A stretch of 64,000 nucleotides of DNA from Variovorax paradoxus (GTDB taxonomy: Bacteria; Pseudomonadota; Gammaproteobacteria; Burkholderiales; Burkholderiaceae_C), in assembly GCF_029919115.1 (NCBI RefSeq), contig NZ_CP123990.1, forward strand, positions 2,480,001 through 2,544,000, read 5' to 3'. Each line of letters opens with the position of its first letter. Position 1 is the stretch's first letter. Of this stretch, positions 41,867 through 49,891 are shown piece after piece. Under the pieces are notes generated by a model. The model worked only from the letters and a program-made list of their open reading frames with translations, was not told where the DNA came from and did not search any database. The position numbers and the translations under genes were made by a program.

Positions 41867-42359
41867 TTTCCCTGGGAACATGATCGAGGGATGTTCTCCC
41901 TCACGAAAGCCGGTCACGGCCAAGGCAGGCCAGACCGACGGCAATCCGCCGCATTCGCGCACGCTATCGCAGTCCCGAAGCGGGAGTTTTTGCGAAACGG
42001 TTTTCGACGACACGGATTCGGACAAGTGGAACGGGCTTCGTCTCATGAAGTGATGCAGCAACCTGCTCGCCGAGCAGCGGCTTTTCGCCATTCTGACGCA
42101 GTACATCGACGAATGATCGCGCACAGTCTCATGAAGCGCGGCAACCCGCGTTGCCAGTAAAGGTGAACCGCAAACCCAACCTGATGAGCGCGGCGTTCAA
42201 CTCGCTGCGATCACAAGATGGATCTGCGGAGTTGCGACAGGCCTTGAAGCCCGTTGTGCACCTTACCACGCCAAGGTTGCTGCCGATCCAACCATCTGCA
42301 AACCGGATCTTTCCGACCATCATCCGCGCCATACTTGCGCGACAACCGCCCCTTCGTTC
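41867..42359. other. about 490-bp stretch without a recognisable gene
   Basis: No open frame here reads like a protein family, and codon usage is unlike the neighbours. The longest frames are broken or overlap the tRNA. It could be a decayed gene or an insertion scar between tRNA-Leu and the YkvA gene. A promoter for the YkvA gene should lie near its right end, but I cannot point to one. Confidence 0.5.
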
Positions 42360-42752
42360 ATGTCCATTCTCAAAAGCATCCGGCAGTGGGCGTCGCGGAT
42401 CAAGCGCGACGCCGTGACGCTGTGGTTTGCCTACCGCCATCCGGGCACACCGTGGTTTGCAAAGGCTCTCGCTGCGTTTGTCGTCGCGTATGCGCTGAGC
42501 CCGATTGATCTCATTCCCGACTTCATTCCGGTACTTGGCTATCTGGACGACGCCTTGCTGTTGCCCGGCCTCATCTGGCTGAACATCCGGCTCATTCCCG
42601 GAGACGTTCTCCAGGAATGCCGTGCCCGCGCAGATGTGTGGATGAAAGAACAAGGCGCGAAGCCTCGAAGCATGGCCGGTGCGGTGCTTGTCTTCGCCAT
42701 CTGGATTGGTGTTGCCATTGCTATATGGGCTTGGTTCAACACCCGCTCCTGA
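42360..42752 (+). CDS. YkvA/DUF1232 family membrane protein
   Basis: A 130-residue protein with the DUF1232 core: a basic N-terminus, WFAKALAAFVVAYALSPIDLIPDFIPVLGYLDD (part: ALSPIDLIPDFIPVLGYLDD), where the SPIDLIPDFIP motif near residue 43 is diagnostic, and a C-terminal hydrophobic segment (residues 106-124, AVLVFAIWIGVAIAIWAWF). The family's function is not established. The gene stands alone between tRNA-Leu and a palindromic site. Confidence 0.85.
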   Translation: MSILKSIRQWASRIKRDAVTLWFAYRHPGTPWFAKALAAFVVAYALSPIDLIPDFIPVLGYLDDALLLPGLIWLNIRLIPGDVLQECRARADVWMKEQGAKPRSMAGAVLVFAIWIGVAIAIWAWFNTRS

Positions 42753-42784
42753 CCCTCACCCGGGCGACCAGGAGCCCACGGACC

Positions 42785-42820
42785 GAGCCAAAAGTGTGGC
42801 GAAAGTCACACTTTTGGCTC
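42785..42820. promoter_or_regulatory. perfect 14-bp palindrome with a CRP-like core
   Basis: GAGCCAAAAGTGTG (42785-42798) is the exact inverse of CACACTTTTGGCTC (42807-42820), with 8 bases between. The centre reads TGTGGCGAAAGTCACA, which matches the CRP/Vfr consensus TGTGA-N6-TCACA at 9 of 10 defined positions. No T run follows on either strand, so it is unlikely to be a plain terminator. It sits 33 bases after the YkvA-family stop and 85 bases before the 28-codon ORF. Confidence 0.5.
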
Positions 42821-42904
42821 AATATGATTCTAAAAGTAACTCAAGAACGCACATATGGTTACGTTTAGTTTGAAAATACAGCCATCAAACCAACGGAAAC
42901 CATC

Positions 42905-42991
42905 GTGATTACTGCATTTACCTTGTTGATCGGCATGTTCCTCGGAGCGTTGTTCATGAGCCTTCTGGTCATCTCGCGTTCGGATGATTGA
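42905..42991 (+). CDS. possible 28-residue membrane peptide
   Basis: GTG 42905 opens a 28-codon frame: a hydrophobic segment of about 20 residues (FTLLIGMFLGALFMSLLVI) ending SRSDD and a TGA. The single helix with a charged tail resembles small DUF3789-type membrane proteins. A GGA-containing stretch lies about 9 bases upstream but is weak. It is followed after 31 bases by a strong bidirectional terminator, as expected for the end of a short transcript. Too short to be sure. Confidence 0.4.
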   Translation: MITAFTLLIGMFLGALFMSLLVISRSDD

Positions 42992-43022
42992 GCACTGCCG
43001 GCCAGCGGCCGCTCGAACCAAG

Positions 43023-43060
43023 CCAAAAGAAAAGCCCGCTTCCGCGGGCTTTTCTTTTGG
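43023..43060. terminator. bidirectional terminator
   Basis: A perfect 17-bp stem (43023-43039 with 43044-43060, loop TTCC) has T-rich and A-rich arms, so it ends transcripts from both sides: the short plus-strand transcript and rimO on the minus strand (stop at 43078). Confidence 0.85.
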
Positions 43061-43077
43061 AAAACGGCTGCAGCGGC

Positions 43078-44484
43078 CTAGATCGGCAAGGCAATCAAGT
43101 CGTGCCCCTCGGCGCCGACGATGCGGGCCTTGGTGAATTCACCCACCTTGAGCGTCTTGCTGATTTTTTCGGGCGGCAGCAAACGCACGGTGCCGTCGAT
43201 CTCCGGCGCGTCGGCGTAAGTACGGCCCACACCACCCTTGCGGCCCAAGCCAGGCGCCGAGTCGACCAGCACCTGCATCGTCGCGCCGATGCGCTGCTGC
43301 AGCTTGGCGATCGACACGGCTTCAGCCACTTCCATGAAGCGGGCGCGGCGCGCTTCGCGCTCGGCCGCCGGCAGCATGCCCGGAATGTCGTTGGCAGTGG
43401 CACCTTCGACTGGGCTGTAGGCAAAGCAGCCTGCCCGGTCGATCTGGGCCTCGCGAATGAAGTCGAGCAGGTGCTCGAACTCTTGCTCCGTTTCGCCGGG
43501 AAAGCCGGCGATGAAGGTGCTGCGGATCACGAGCTCTGGGCAGACTTCGCGCCAGCGCGCCAGACGCTCCAGGTTCTTTTCGCCGCTGGCGGGCCGCTTC
43601 ATGCGCTTGAGCACATCGGGGTGGCTGTGCTGCAACGGCACGTCCAGGTAAGGCAGCACCTGCCCGCTCGCCATCAACGGAATGATTTCGTCCACGCTTG
43701 GGTACGGGTACACATAGTGCAGGCGGACCCAAGCGCCGTACGGCTCGGCAATTTCGCCGAGCGTGCGCACCAGTTCGAGCATGCGGGTCTTGACCGGCTT
43801 GCCGTCCCAGAATCCGGTTCGGTACTTCACGTCCACGCCGTAGGCGGAGGTGTCCTGGCTGATCACCAGCAGCTCTTTCACGCCGCCTTCGAACAAGGCC
43901 TTGGCCTCGCCGAGCACGTCGCCCACCGGCCGCGACACCAGGTCGCCCCGCATCGAGGGAATGATGCAGAAGGTGCAGCGGTGATTGCAGCCTTCGCTGA
44001 TCTTCAGGTACGCGTAGTGGCGCGGCGTGAGCTTGAGGCCGGCAATGCCGAAGGTGTTGGGAACGAGGTCGACGAACGGGTCATGCGGCTTTGGCAGGTT
44101 GGCATGTACCGCATCCATCACTTCTTGCGTGGCGTGCGGACCGGTCACGGCCAACACGCTCGGGTGCATTTGCCGCACCAGGTTGCCGCCCTGATCGCCC
44201 GTCTTGGCGCCAAGGCACCCTGTGACGATGACGCGGCCGTTTTCCGCCAGGGCCTCGCCGATGGTGTCCAGGCTCTCCTTCACCGCATCGTCGATGAAGC
44301 CGCAGGTGTTGACGATCACCAGGTCGGCGCCTTCGAAGGTCTTGGCCGTCTGGTAACCCTCAGCGCTGAGCTGGGTCAGGATCAATTCGGAATCGGTAAG
44401 GGCCTTGGGGCAGCCCAGGCTCACAAAGCCGACCTTGGGGGCAGCCGGCGTGGCGGTACGTTCGGGGGAGGCAACTTCGCTCAT
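43078..44484 (-). CDS. rimO: ribosomal protein S12 methylthiotransferase RimO
   Basis: A 468-residue radical-SAM enzyme that adds a methylthio group to the conserved aspartate of S12. The N-terminal UPF0004 domain carries cysteines in [20 protein letters not shown] and VTGCLGA that bind the auxiliary cluster. The radical-SAM motif [15 protein letters not shown] near residue 175 has the C-x3-C-x2-C pattern, and a C-terminal TRAM domain follows. Start [11 protein letters not shown]; 41 bases separate it from phaR upstream. Confidence 0.95.
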   Translation of the reverse strand: MSEVASPERTATPAAPKVGFVSLGCPKALTDSELILTQLSAEGYQTAKTFEGADLVIVNTCGFIDDAVKESLDTIGEALAENGRVIVTGCLGAKTGDQGGNLVRQMHPSVLAVTGPHATQEVMDAVHANLPKPHDPFVDLVPNTFGIAGLKLTPRHYAYLKISEGCNHRCTFCIIPSMRGDLVSRPVGDVLGEAKALFEGGVKELLVISQDTSAYGVDVKYRTGFWDGKPVKTRMLELVRTLGEIAEPYGAWVRLHYVYPYPSVDEIIPLMASGQVLPYLDVPLQHSHPDVLKRMKRPASGEKNLERLARWREVCPELVIRSTFIAGFPGETEQEFEHLLDFIREAQIDRAGCFAYSPVEGATANDIPGMLPAAEREARRARFMEVAEAVSIAKLQQRIGATMQVLVDSAPGLGRKGGVGRTYADAPEIDGTVRLLPPEKISKTLKVGEFTKARIVGAEGHDLIALPI

Positions 44485-44525
44485 ATATGCCCCTATTGTC
44501 CCAGCTATCGGCCGGGACCGGGATT

Positions 44526-45086
44526 TCAGGGCCGTTTGATGCCGAATGCACCCAGAACCTGCTCGGTGTTCTTCTGCATCTGCTCCTGCATTTGCAGGAA
44601 CACATTCTTGGATTGTTCGACGTAGTTGCCCATCAGCCCCTGGAGCATCGGCGACTGCATCGTCATGAAGCGGGACCACATTTCGGGCGTGAGGCCTTCG
44701 GCCTTGTCGGCGAGCTGCGCCTGCACTTCGGTCATGGCCTGGATGTTCTTCTCGAGATAGGGGCCCATGTAGCCCTGCATGGCCTGCCCGTAGAAACGAA
44801 TGATGTTGGCCAGCACCTGTTCGGTGAACATGGGCGCGCCGCCTGCTTCTTCTTCAAGAATGATCTGCAGCAGGATGCTGCGCGTGAGGTCGTCGCCGGT
44901 CTTTGCATCGCGCACCACGAACTGGGCATTCTGTATGACCAGCTGCTTCACCTCGGTGAGCGTGATGTAGGTGGATGTCTCGGTGTCGTAGAGCCTTCGG
45001 TTGGGGTACTTCTTGATTACACGTTGCACCGGCTTGACCCCGGACTTCTTGCTCTGCACTGCGGACTCCTTCACATGGATGCCCAT
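44526..45086 (-). CDS. phaR: polyhydroxyalkanoate synthesis repressor PhaR
   Basis: A 186-residue regulator that binds PHA granules and represses phasin genes when polymer is absent. The N-terminal DNA-binding PHB/PHA accumulation domain reads [20 protein letters not shown] near residue 16. The following granule-binding repeat has LLQIILEEE and [13 protein letters not shown], with a glutamine/methionine-rich C-terminal coil. Start [10 protein letters not shown] is used, with GGAT upstream. A longer frame with an ATG at 45122 exists. The 3-hydroxybutyrate dehydrogenase at 49.1 kb belongs to the same storage-polymer metabolism. Confidence 0.93.
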   Translation of the reverse strand: MGIHVKESAVQSKKSGVKPVQRVIKKYPNRRLYDTETSTYITLTEVKQLVIQNAQFVVRDAKTGDDLTRSILLQIILEEEAGGAPMFTEQVLANIIRFYGQAMQGYMGPYLEKNIQAMTEVQAQLADKAEGLTPEMWSRFMTMQSPMLQGLMGNYVEQSKNVFLQMQEQMQKNTEQVLGAFGIKRP

Positions 45087-45157
45087 GTCATCCGATGATT
45101 CTAGGTAGCGGTTTTGCTGCATCGCGACAAGGTTTACCCTGACCGCGCATCCACCCT

Positions 45158-45526
45158 TCAATCGGGCGTTGTCGCGTATTCGGCGCCGCACGCATTGCAT
45201 GCCGCGCTCTCGGGGCGCTCTGCGGTCGCCTCTCGAAAACGCAAGGGACTCTTGTGGCCATACACCACCCAGCAACGTGGGCAGTGCTCGTGGCCGGCGG
45301 TGGGCAAGTAAGCGCGGGAGCGCTGCTCGGCGCGTTCCTGCGTGACGGGTATGCCCTGGCTCAGGGCGCGCGCAATCTCGCGCGCTGCCATGGTGTCGGT
45401 CCGGCCGCTTGCGTGGTCGTTGATGCCATAGACCGCACGTGCAAATTCAATGGGGGCCTGCCGAAGCAATGCGGCAAGGCGCATGTCGGCATGAGCCCGA
45501 TCAACCATCGTTGATCGCGTATTCAT
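45158..45526 (-). CDS. hypothetical protein with C-terminal C4 zinc ribbon
   Basis: About 122 residues. Not recognised as a named family. The C-terminal third has CPRCW and, about 30 residues later, CNACG, a likely four-cysteine zinc ribbon. The N-terminal part is helical and charged, with the segment RQAPIEFARAVYGINDH. Several ATGs (45526, 45508 and inside) are possible and none has a strong ribosome site, so the start is uncertain. It lies between phaR and tRNA-Val on the same strand. Confidence 0.6.
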   Translation of the reverse strand: MNTRSTMVDRAHADMRLAALLRQAPIEFARAVYGINDHASGRTDTMAAREIARALSQGIPVTQERAEQRSRAYLPTAGHEHCPRCWVVYGHKSPLRFREATAERPESAACNACGAEYATTPD

Positions 45527-45628
45527 CAGATCGCTTATCAAGAAATTTGGAAAAGGCTTGCAGAGCGGCCAAGGTAGCACAACAACATGGCCATGGTCTT
45601 TGTCTGCTTACCGCAAGGACGATTGAAA

Positions 45629-45645
45629 CACCGGGGAACCCGGTG
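45629..45645 (-). terminator. possible terminator downstream of tRNA-Val
   Basis: CACCGGG (45629-45635) pairs with CCCGGTG (45639-45645), 3-base loop, followed on the minus strand by TTTCAATC. A weak hairpin 50 bases after the tRNA 3' end. Confidence 0.4.
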
Positions 45646-45695
45646 AAAGCTCTGTTCGCCTGACCCGGTGGTTGGCCGGAAGTTGAAACAGAAAT

Positions 45696-45772
45696 TGGTA
45701 GGCGCGATTGGACTCGAACCAACGACCCCCACCATGTCAAGGTGGTGCTCTAACCAGCTGAGCTACGCGCCT
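45696..45772 (-). tRNA. tRNA-Val (anticodon GAC)
   Basis: 77 bases on the minus strand. The acceptor AGGCGCG/CGCGCCT is followed by an encoded A-CCA. The D arm is GCTCAGCTGGTTAGAGC, the anticodon stem CCACC/GGTGG with loop TTGACAT (anticodon GAC), and the T arm carries GGTTCGAGTCC. It reads GUC (and GUU by wobble) codons. Confidence 0.96.
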
Positions 45773-45795
45773 AAGGATGTGTCCGAGAAGCAGCT

Positions 45796-45804
45796 ATTGT
45801 AGCA
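45796..45804 (-). promoter_or_regulatory. candidate tRNA-Val promoter (extended -10)
   Basis: TGCTACAAT on the minus strand is an extended -10 element that would place the start point about 17 bases upstream of the tRNA 5' end. No recognisable -35. It lies between the relA stop and the tRNA. Confidence 0.5.
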
Positions 45805-45813
45805 GGAGAAAAC

Positions 45814-45827
45814 GCGCTTTTTAGCGC
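45814..45827 (-). terminator. small hairpin at the relA stop
   Basis: GCGC-TAAAAA-GCGC on the minus strand straddles the relA stop codon and is followed by GTTTTC. A weak terminator candidate. Confidence 0.35.
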
Positions 45828-48061
45828 CGACGTGCAGATCGCACACCGGCAACCGCCGTAACCACGCCAAGCACCTGCGCGAGCCGTGCCGCATCGGCGA
45901 TTTCCACAGTGAACGTCATCCACGCCGTGCCCTTGACCGATTGGGTCTGCACGCCGATCACGTTCATCTTCTCTCGTGCGAACACATCGGAGATGTCGCG
46001 CAGCAAGCCCTGGCGGTCGGAGGCTTCCACAGCCACGTCGACTGCATACATCGGCGCTTCGCCGCCCTTGGCTGCACCCCATTCGACATCGATCACCCGC
46101 TCGCCGTCGCGCGAAGCCATCATCCTGAAATTGCTGCAGTCGGTGCGATGGACGCTCACGCCATGGCCGCGCGTCACAAAACCGCTGATGGCATCTGGCG
46201 GTGCGGGCTTGCAGCACTTGGCCAGCTGCGTCATCAATGAAGACACGCCCACCACCAGCACGCCGCCCTTGCCGGATTTTTCGCTCGCGCGCGGCTTCTT
46301 GAGCTGCACGCCGTCGTCGGGGTTGGGCGCAGGCTCGGGCGGTCGCAGCAGCATCTCGATGTTGCGCAGCGAAAACTCGTCCTTGCCGACCACTTCGAAC
46401 AGATGATCCGCAGACTTGAATCCGAGTTGCGAAGCCAGGTCCTCGAGCCGCGTCGAAGTCTTGCCTTCGCGCTGCAGCAGCTTCTCGACGGCCTCGCGCC
46501 CGCGCGCCACGGTTTCGTGCGTGATCTGCGCGTTGAACCACGCGCGCACTTTTGCGCGGGCGCGGTGGCTTGCAAGGTAGCCCAGCTCGGCGTTGAGCCA
46601 ATCCCGCGAAGGACCGCCCTCCTTCGCCGCGATGATCTCCACCGTCTGCCCGTTCGAGAGCGGCGTGTTCAGCGGCACCATCGCCCCGTCGACACGCGCG
46701 CCGCGGCACCGATGGCCGAGCGTGGTGTGCACGGTGTAGGCAAAGTCGACCGGCGTGGCGCCCTGCGGCAACTCCACGATGGCGGCGTCCGGCGTCAATA
46801 CATAAATGCGGTCGTCGAAGAGCCCTTGGCCCTGCGAGCCGCCCGAAAGGTCGCGCTCCCATGCCAGCAGCTGCCGCAGCACGGCAATCTTCGCGTCGTA
46901 CTCTCCGCTCGCCCACACGCCCGCATATCCCTTGTGGCCCGCTTCCTTGTAGGCCCAGTGCGCTGCCACGCCGTGCTCGGCATGGTCATGCATTTCTTCC
47001 GTGCGGATCTGGATCTCGATCGGCTTGCCCGGCTTGCCCTCGACCACCTCGCGCACCACCGTGTGCAGCGACTGGTATCCGTTGGGCTTGGGGCGTGCGA
47101 TGTAGTCGTCGAACTCTTCGTCGATGGGCAGGAAGTGCGAGTGCACCCAGGCCAGCGCCGCGTAGCAGTCCTTCACGTCGGGCACCACCACGCGCAGCGC
47201 GAGGATGTCGAACACCTGCGCAAAGTCGAGCGACTTGCCGCGCATTTTCTTGACGATGCTGTAGATGTTCTTCGGCCGGCCCTGCACCGTGGCGCGCACG
47301 CCCTCGGCCTGCAGTTCGCGTTCGAGCTGCGAGCGCAGTTGTTCAACGTGGCCCTCGCGCTCGACCCGTTTCTCGTCAAGCAGGCGCGCAATCAGCTTGT
47401 AGGTTTCGGGTTCCAGAAAGCGGAACGAAAGATCTTCGATCTCCCACTTCACCTGCCAGATGCCCAGGCGGTTGGCCAGCGGCGCAAACACCTGCAGCGA
47501 TTCGCGCGCCACGCTCTCGGGTGCCGGCTGCTTGCTGGCCGCAGCATGCCGCAAGGTCTGCAGCCGCGAAGCCAGGCGCAGCATCACCACGCGCAGGTCG
47601 CGCGAAAACGCGAGCAGCATCTTGCGCACGTTCTCGGTCTGCGCCCCTGCGCCTTCGGACAGATGGTGGCCTTGCGAAGCCGAGCGCGCCTGCTCCTGCA
47701 CGCGAACCAGCTTGGTGGTTTCCACCGCCAGTGCCGCAAAGTTGTCGCCGAACACCTTGGCGATCACTTCCTGCGGGCGGTTGAGGTGCTGGCAGGCGTA
47801 CACCAGGTAGCTCGCAGCCTGCATGGCCTCGGAGCCACCCATTTTCGCGACGATGGCCGCCACCGCATCGGCATGTGCCAGCGTGTTTTCGCCGGTGTCC
47901 AGCTTTTCGTCGGCAATCAGCGGCTCGGCAAATGCACGCGCGCGCGCGAGCATGTTCTCCATGACCGGAGTGCGATCGGCGGTTGCGGCGGACAACGGAT
48001 AGTCGACCATGACCGCGTCTGGCGTGTTTGCCGTTTGAAGGCTCGAAGACTCGCGCTTCAC
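45821..48061 (-). CDS. relA: RelA-type (p)ppGpp synthetase
   Basis: A 746-residue stringent-response enzyme starting at GTG 48061 (GAGG 5 bases upstream, 7 bases after the preceding stop). The N-terminal hydrolase-like domain lacks the HDxxED motif (the region reads YLVYACQHLNRP), so hydrolase activity is probably lost, as in E. coli RelA. The synthetase domain (about 215-360) keeps VQGRPKNIYSIVKKM and FDDYIARPKPNGYQSLHT. TGS domain (VYVLTPDAAIVELPQGATP-like), zinc-finger/RIS region (KCCKPAPPDAISGFV) and C-terminal ACT domain follow. Another SpoT-type enzyme should exist elsewhere in the genome. Confidence 0.93.
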   Translation of the reverse strand: MKRESSSLQTANTPDAVMVDYPLSAATADRTPVMENMLARARAFAEPLIADEKLDTGENTLAHADAVAAIVAKMGGSEAMQAASYLVYACQHLNRPQEVIAKVFGDNFAALAVETTKLVRVQEQARSASQGHHLSEGAGAQTENVRKMLLAFSRDLRVVMLRLASRLQTLRHAAASKQPAPESVARESLQVFAPLANRLGIWQVKWEIEDLSFRFLEPETYKLIARLLDEKRVEREGHVEQLRSQLERELQAEGVRATVQGRPKNIYSIVKKMRGKSLDFAQVFDILALRVVVPDVKDCYAALAWVHSHFLPIDEEFDDYIARPKPNGYQSLHTVVREVVEGKPGKPIEIQIRTEEMHDHAEHGVAAHWAYKEAGHKGYAGVWASGEYDAKIAVLRQLLAWERDLSGGSQGQGLFDDRIYVLTPDAAIVELPQGATPVDFAYTVHTTLGHRCRGARVDGAMVPLNTPLSNGQTVEIIAAKEGGPSRDWLNAELGYLASHRARAKVRAWFNAQITHETVARGREAVEKLLQREGKTSTRLEDLASQLGFKSADHLFEVVGKDEFSLRNIEMLLRPPEPAPNPDDGVQLKKPRASEKSGKGGVLVVGVSSLMTQLAKCCKPAPPDAISGFVTRGHGVSVHRTDCSNFRMMASRDGERVIDVEWGAAKGGEAPMYAVDVAVEASDRQGLLRDISDVFAREKMNVIGVQTQSVKGTAWMTFTVEIADAARLAQVLGVVTAVAGVRSARRR

Positions 48062-48068
48062 GTTGGCC

Positions 48069-49022
48069 TCAATCGAACAGGAAGGATGTGACGGCGGAGA
48101 CCTGCACAGGGTCGACGAAAGTGGGCGCATGGCCCACGCCCTCGAACTCGACCAACGCCGCGCGCGGGCCGCGCCCGGTCATGGCCAGCGCCGTTTCGCG
48201 CGCGAGCAAATCCGACTGGGCACCACGCGTCACGAGCGTGCGCGCGTCGATGGCGTCGTAAAGGCTCCACATCACCGCGCCGCCCTGGGCCGCGGCTTCG
48301 GGCGTGATGGCGCGCAGCGCCACGGCAATGGCCGGGTCGTAGTGAAGTACCCAAGGGCCGGCACCGTCGTCATTGCCGCTTTCGAGCTTGCCAGAACCAT
48401 CGGCCGTACGCTGCGCTGCCGGCACCACCATGTGCTGCGACAAGGCAAGCCATTGAGCCGGCGTGTGCGGGCCGAAGGTGGTCGATATCGACCACATGGC
48501 ATCAGCTGCCTCCTGCACGCTGGCGTAGCGGCCGCCCTGGCCCACATAGGCGCCGATGCGTTGAAGAGCACCCGCCTCGATCGTCGGGCCGACGTCGTTC
48601 ACCACGAAGCGGCGGACAGGCCGGGCCAGCGGCAATTGCTTGTGGCCCGCCAGCACGAATCCGATCAACCCGCCCATGCTGGTACCCAGATAGTCGAACG
48701 CGTCGATCGATTGCTCGCGCTGCAACTGTGCAACCAGCGCCAGCACGTCGGCCGCGTAGACCGGCACCTGGTAGAGCGCCGGGTCTCGCAACCAGTCGCT
48801 CCGGCCGCGCCCCGCAACATCGGGGCAGACGACGCGAACGTTGCCGTTGGCATGCGCAACGATGGCCCGGGCCAGCACGTCGAAATCGCGGCCTTGGCGG
48901 GTCAGCCCGTGCACGCACATCACCACATGCGCGCTGCGCGCGTCGCCCCATTGCCAATAGGCCATGCGATGGCCGCCCTGGGCGTCATCGCACGCCACGT
49001 AATGAAGCGTCGGGTCGGTCAT
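48069..49022 (-). CDS. alpha/beta-fold hydrolase
   Basis: A 317-residue hydrolase. The oxyanion HGLTRQGRDFD lies near residue 37, the nucleophile elbow LGTSMGG near residue 113 (Ser in G-x-S-x-G) and a late GVGHAPTF with the catalytic His near residue 300. The start MTDPTLHYVA is preferred over an ATG 14 codons upstream. The gene ends 7 bases before relA, so the two may be co-transcribed. The substrate is unknown (esterase, lipase or similar). Confidence 0.86.
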   Translation of the reverse strand: MTDPTLHYVACDDAQGGHRMAYWQWGDARSAHVVMCVHGLTRQGRDFDVLARAIVAHANGNVRVVCPDVAGRGRSDWLRDPALYQVPVYAADVLALVAQLQREQSIDAFDYLGTSMGGLIGFVLAGHKQLPLARPVRRFVVNDVGPTIEAGALQRIGAYVGQGGRYASVQEAADAMWSISTTFGPHTPAQWLALSQHMVVPAAQRTADGSGKLESGNDDGAGPWVLHYDPAIAVALRAITPEAAAQGGAVMWSLYDAIDARTLVTRGAQSDLLARETALAMTGRGPRAALVEFEGVGHAPTFVDPVQVSAVTSFLFD

Positions 49023-49090
49023 GGAAACGAAGTCGTCCTGGTGCGGATAATGGTCTCGTCGCATCCTAATTCATCCGGAGATTGATCTTC

Positions 49091-49861
49091 ATGCTCAAAG
49101 GCAAAACCGCGCTTGTTACGGGGTCCACCAGCGGCATTGGCTTTGCCATTGCCAAGGCACTTGCACAACAAGGCGCACACATCGTGCTCAACGGCTTTGG
49201 CGATGCCGAGGCTCCCAAGTCGCAGATCGAGTCGCTCGGCGTGCGTGCCGAATACCACGGCGCCGACATGAGCAAGCCCGCCCAGATCGAAGACATGATG
49301 AAGTTCGCCGCAGCCAGATTCGGCCGCGTCGACATCCTCGTGAACAACGCCGGCATCCAGCACGTGGCAAAGGTCGAGGACTTTCCGCCAGAACGTTGGG
49401 ACGCCATCATTGCCATCAACCTGACCAGCGCGTTTCATACGACGCGGCTCGCAATTCCGGCCATGCGCGAAGCCAACTGGGGCCGCATCGTCAACGTGGC
49501 GTCGGCCCACGGACTGGTTGCCTCGGCGCAGAAGTCAGCCTATGTGGCGGCCAAGCACGGCATCGTCGGCCTCACCAAGTCGGTTGCGCTCGAAACCGCG
49601 ACCACCGGCATTACCAGCAATGCAATCTGCCCGGGCTGGGTGCTGACCCAACTGGTGCAAAAGCAGATCGACGACCGCGCCGCGCGCGAAGGCATCTCGG
49701 CCGAGCAGGCGCAAAACGAGCTGCTGGGCGAAAAGCAGCCTTCGCTGCAGTTCACCACGGTCGAACAGCTCGGCGGCCTGGCGGTGTTCCTGTGCTCGCC
49801 CGCCGCCGACCAGGTGCGCGGCGTGGCCTGGCAAATGGACGGCGGCTGGACGGCCCAGTAA
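49091..49861 (+). CDS. 3-hydroxybutyrate dehydrogenase
   Basis: A 256-residue SDR that interconverts (R)-3-hydroxybutyrate and acetoacetate with NAD, in polyhydroxybutyrate breakdown. It carries TGSTSGIGFAIAKAL near residue 10, LNGFGDAEA (the D in the first loop typical of this enzyme), NNAGIQHV near residue 87, catalytic YVAAKHG near residue 152 and the substrate-lid CPGWVLTQLVQKQI (part) near residue 183. CGGAG lies 10 bases before the ATG. With phaR nearby it fits a PHB-storing organism. Confidence 0.92.
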   Translation: MLKGKTALVTGSTSGIGFAIAKALAQQGAHIVLNGFGDAEAPKSQIESLGVRAEYHGADMSKPAQIEDMMKFAAARFGRVDILVNNAGIQHVAKVEDFPPERWDAIIAINLTSAFHTTRLAIPAMREANWGRIVNVASAHGLVASAQKSAYVAAKHGIVGLTKSVALETATTGITSNAICPGWVLTQLVQKQIDDRAAREGISAEQAQNELLGEKQPSLQFTTVEQLGGLAVFLCSPAADQVRGVAWQMDGGWTAQ

Positions 49862-49868
49862 TCAGCGC

Positions 49869-49890
49869 GGCGCGGCAGCCGCGCCTCCTT
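49869..49890. terminator. hairpin between convergent genes
   Basis: GGCGCGG (49869-49875) pairs with CCGCGCC (49879-49885), followed by TCCTTCTT on the plus strand. It lies between the bdh-like gene and the SIMPL gene and probably ends one or both transcripts. Confidence 0.5.
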
Positions 49891-49891
49891 C

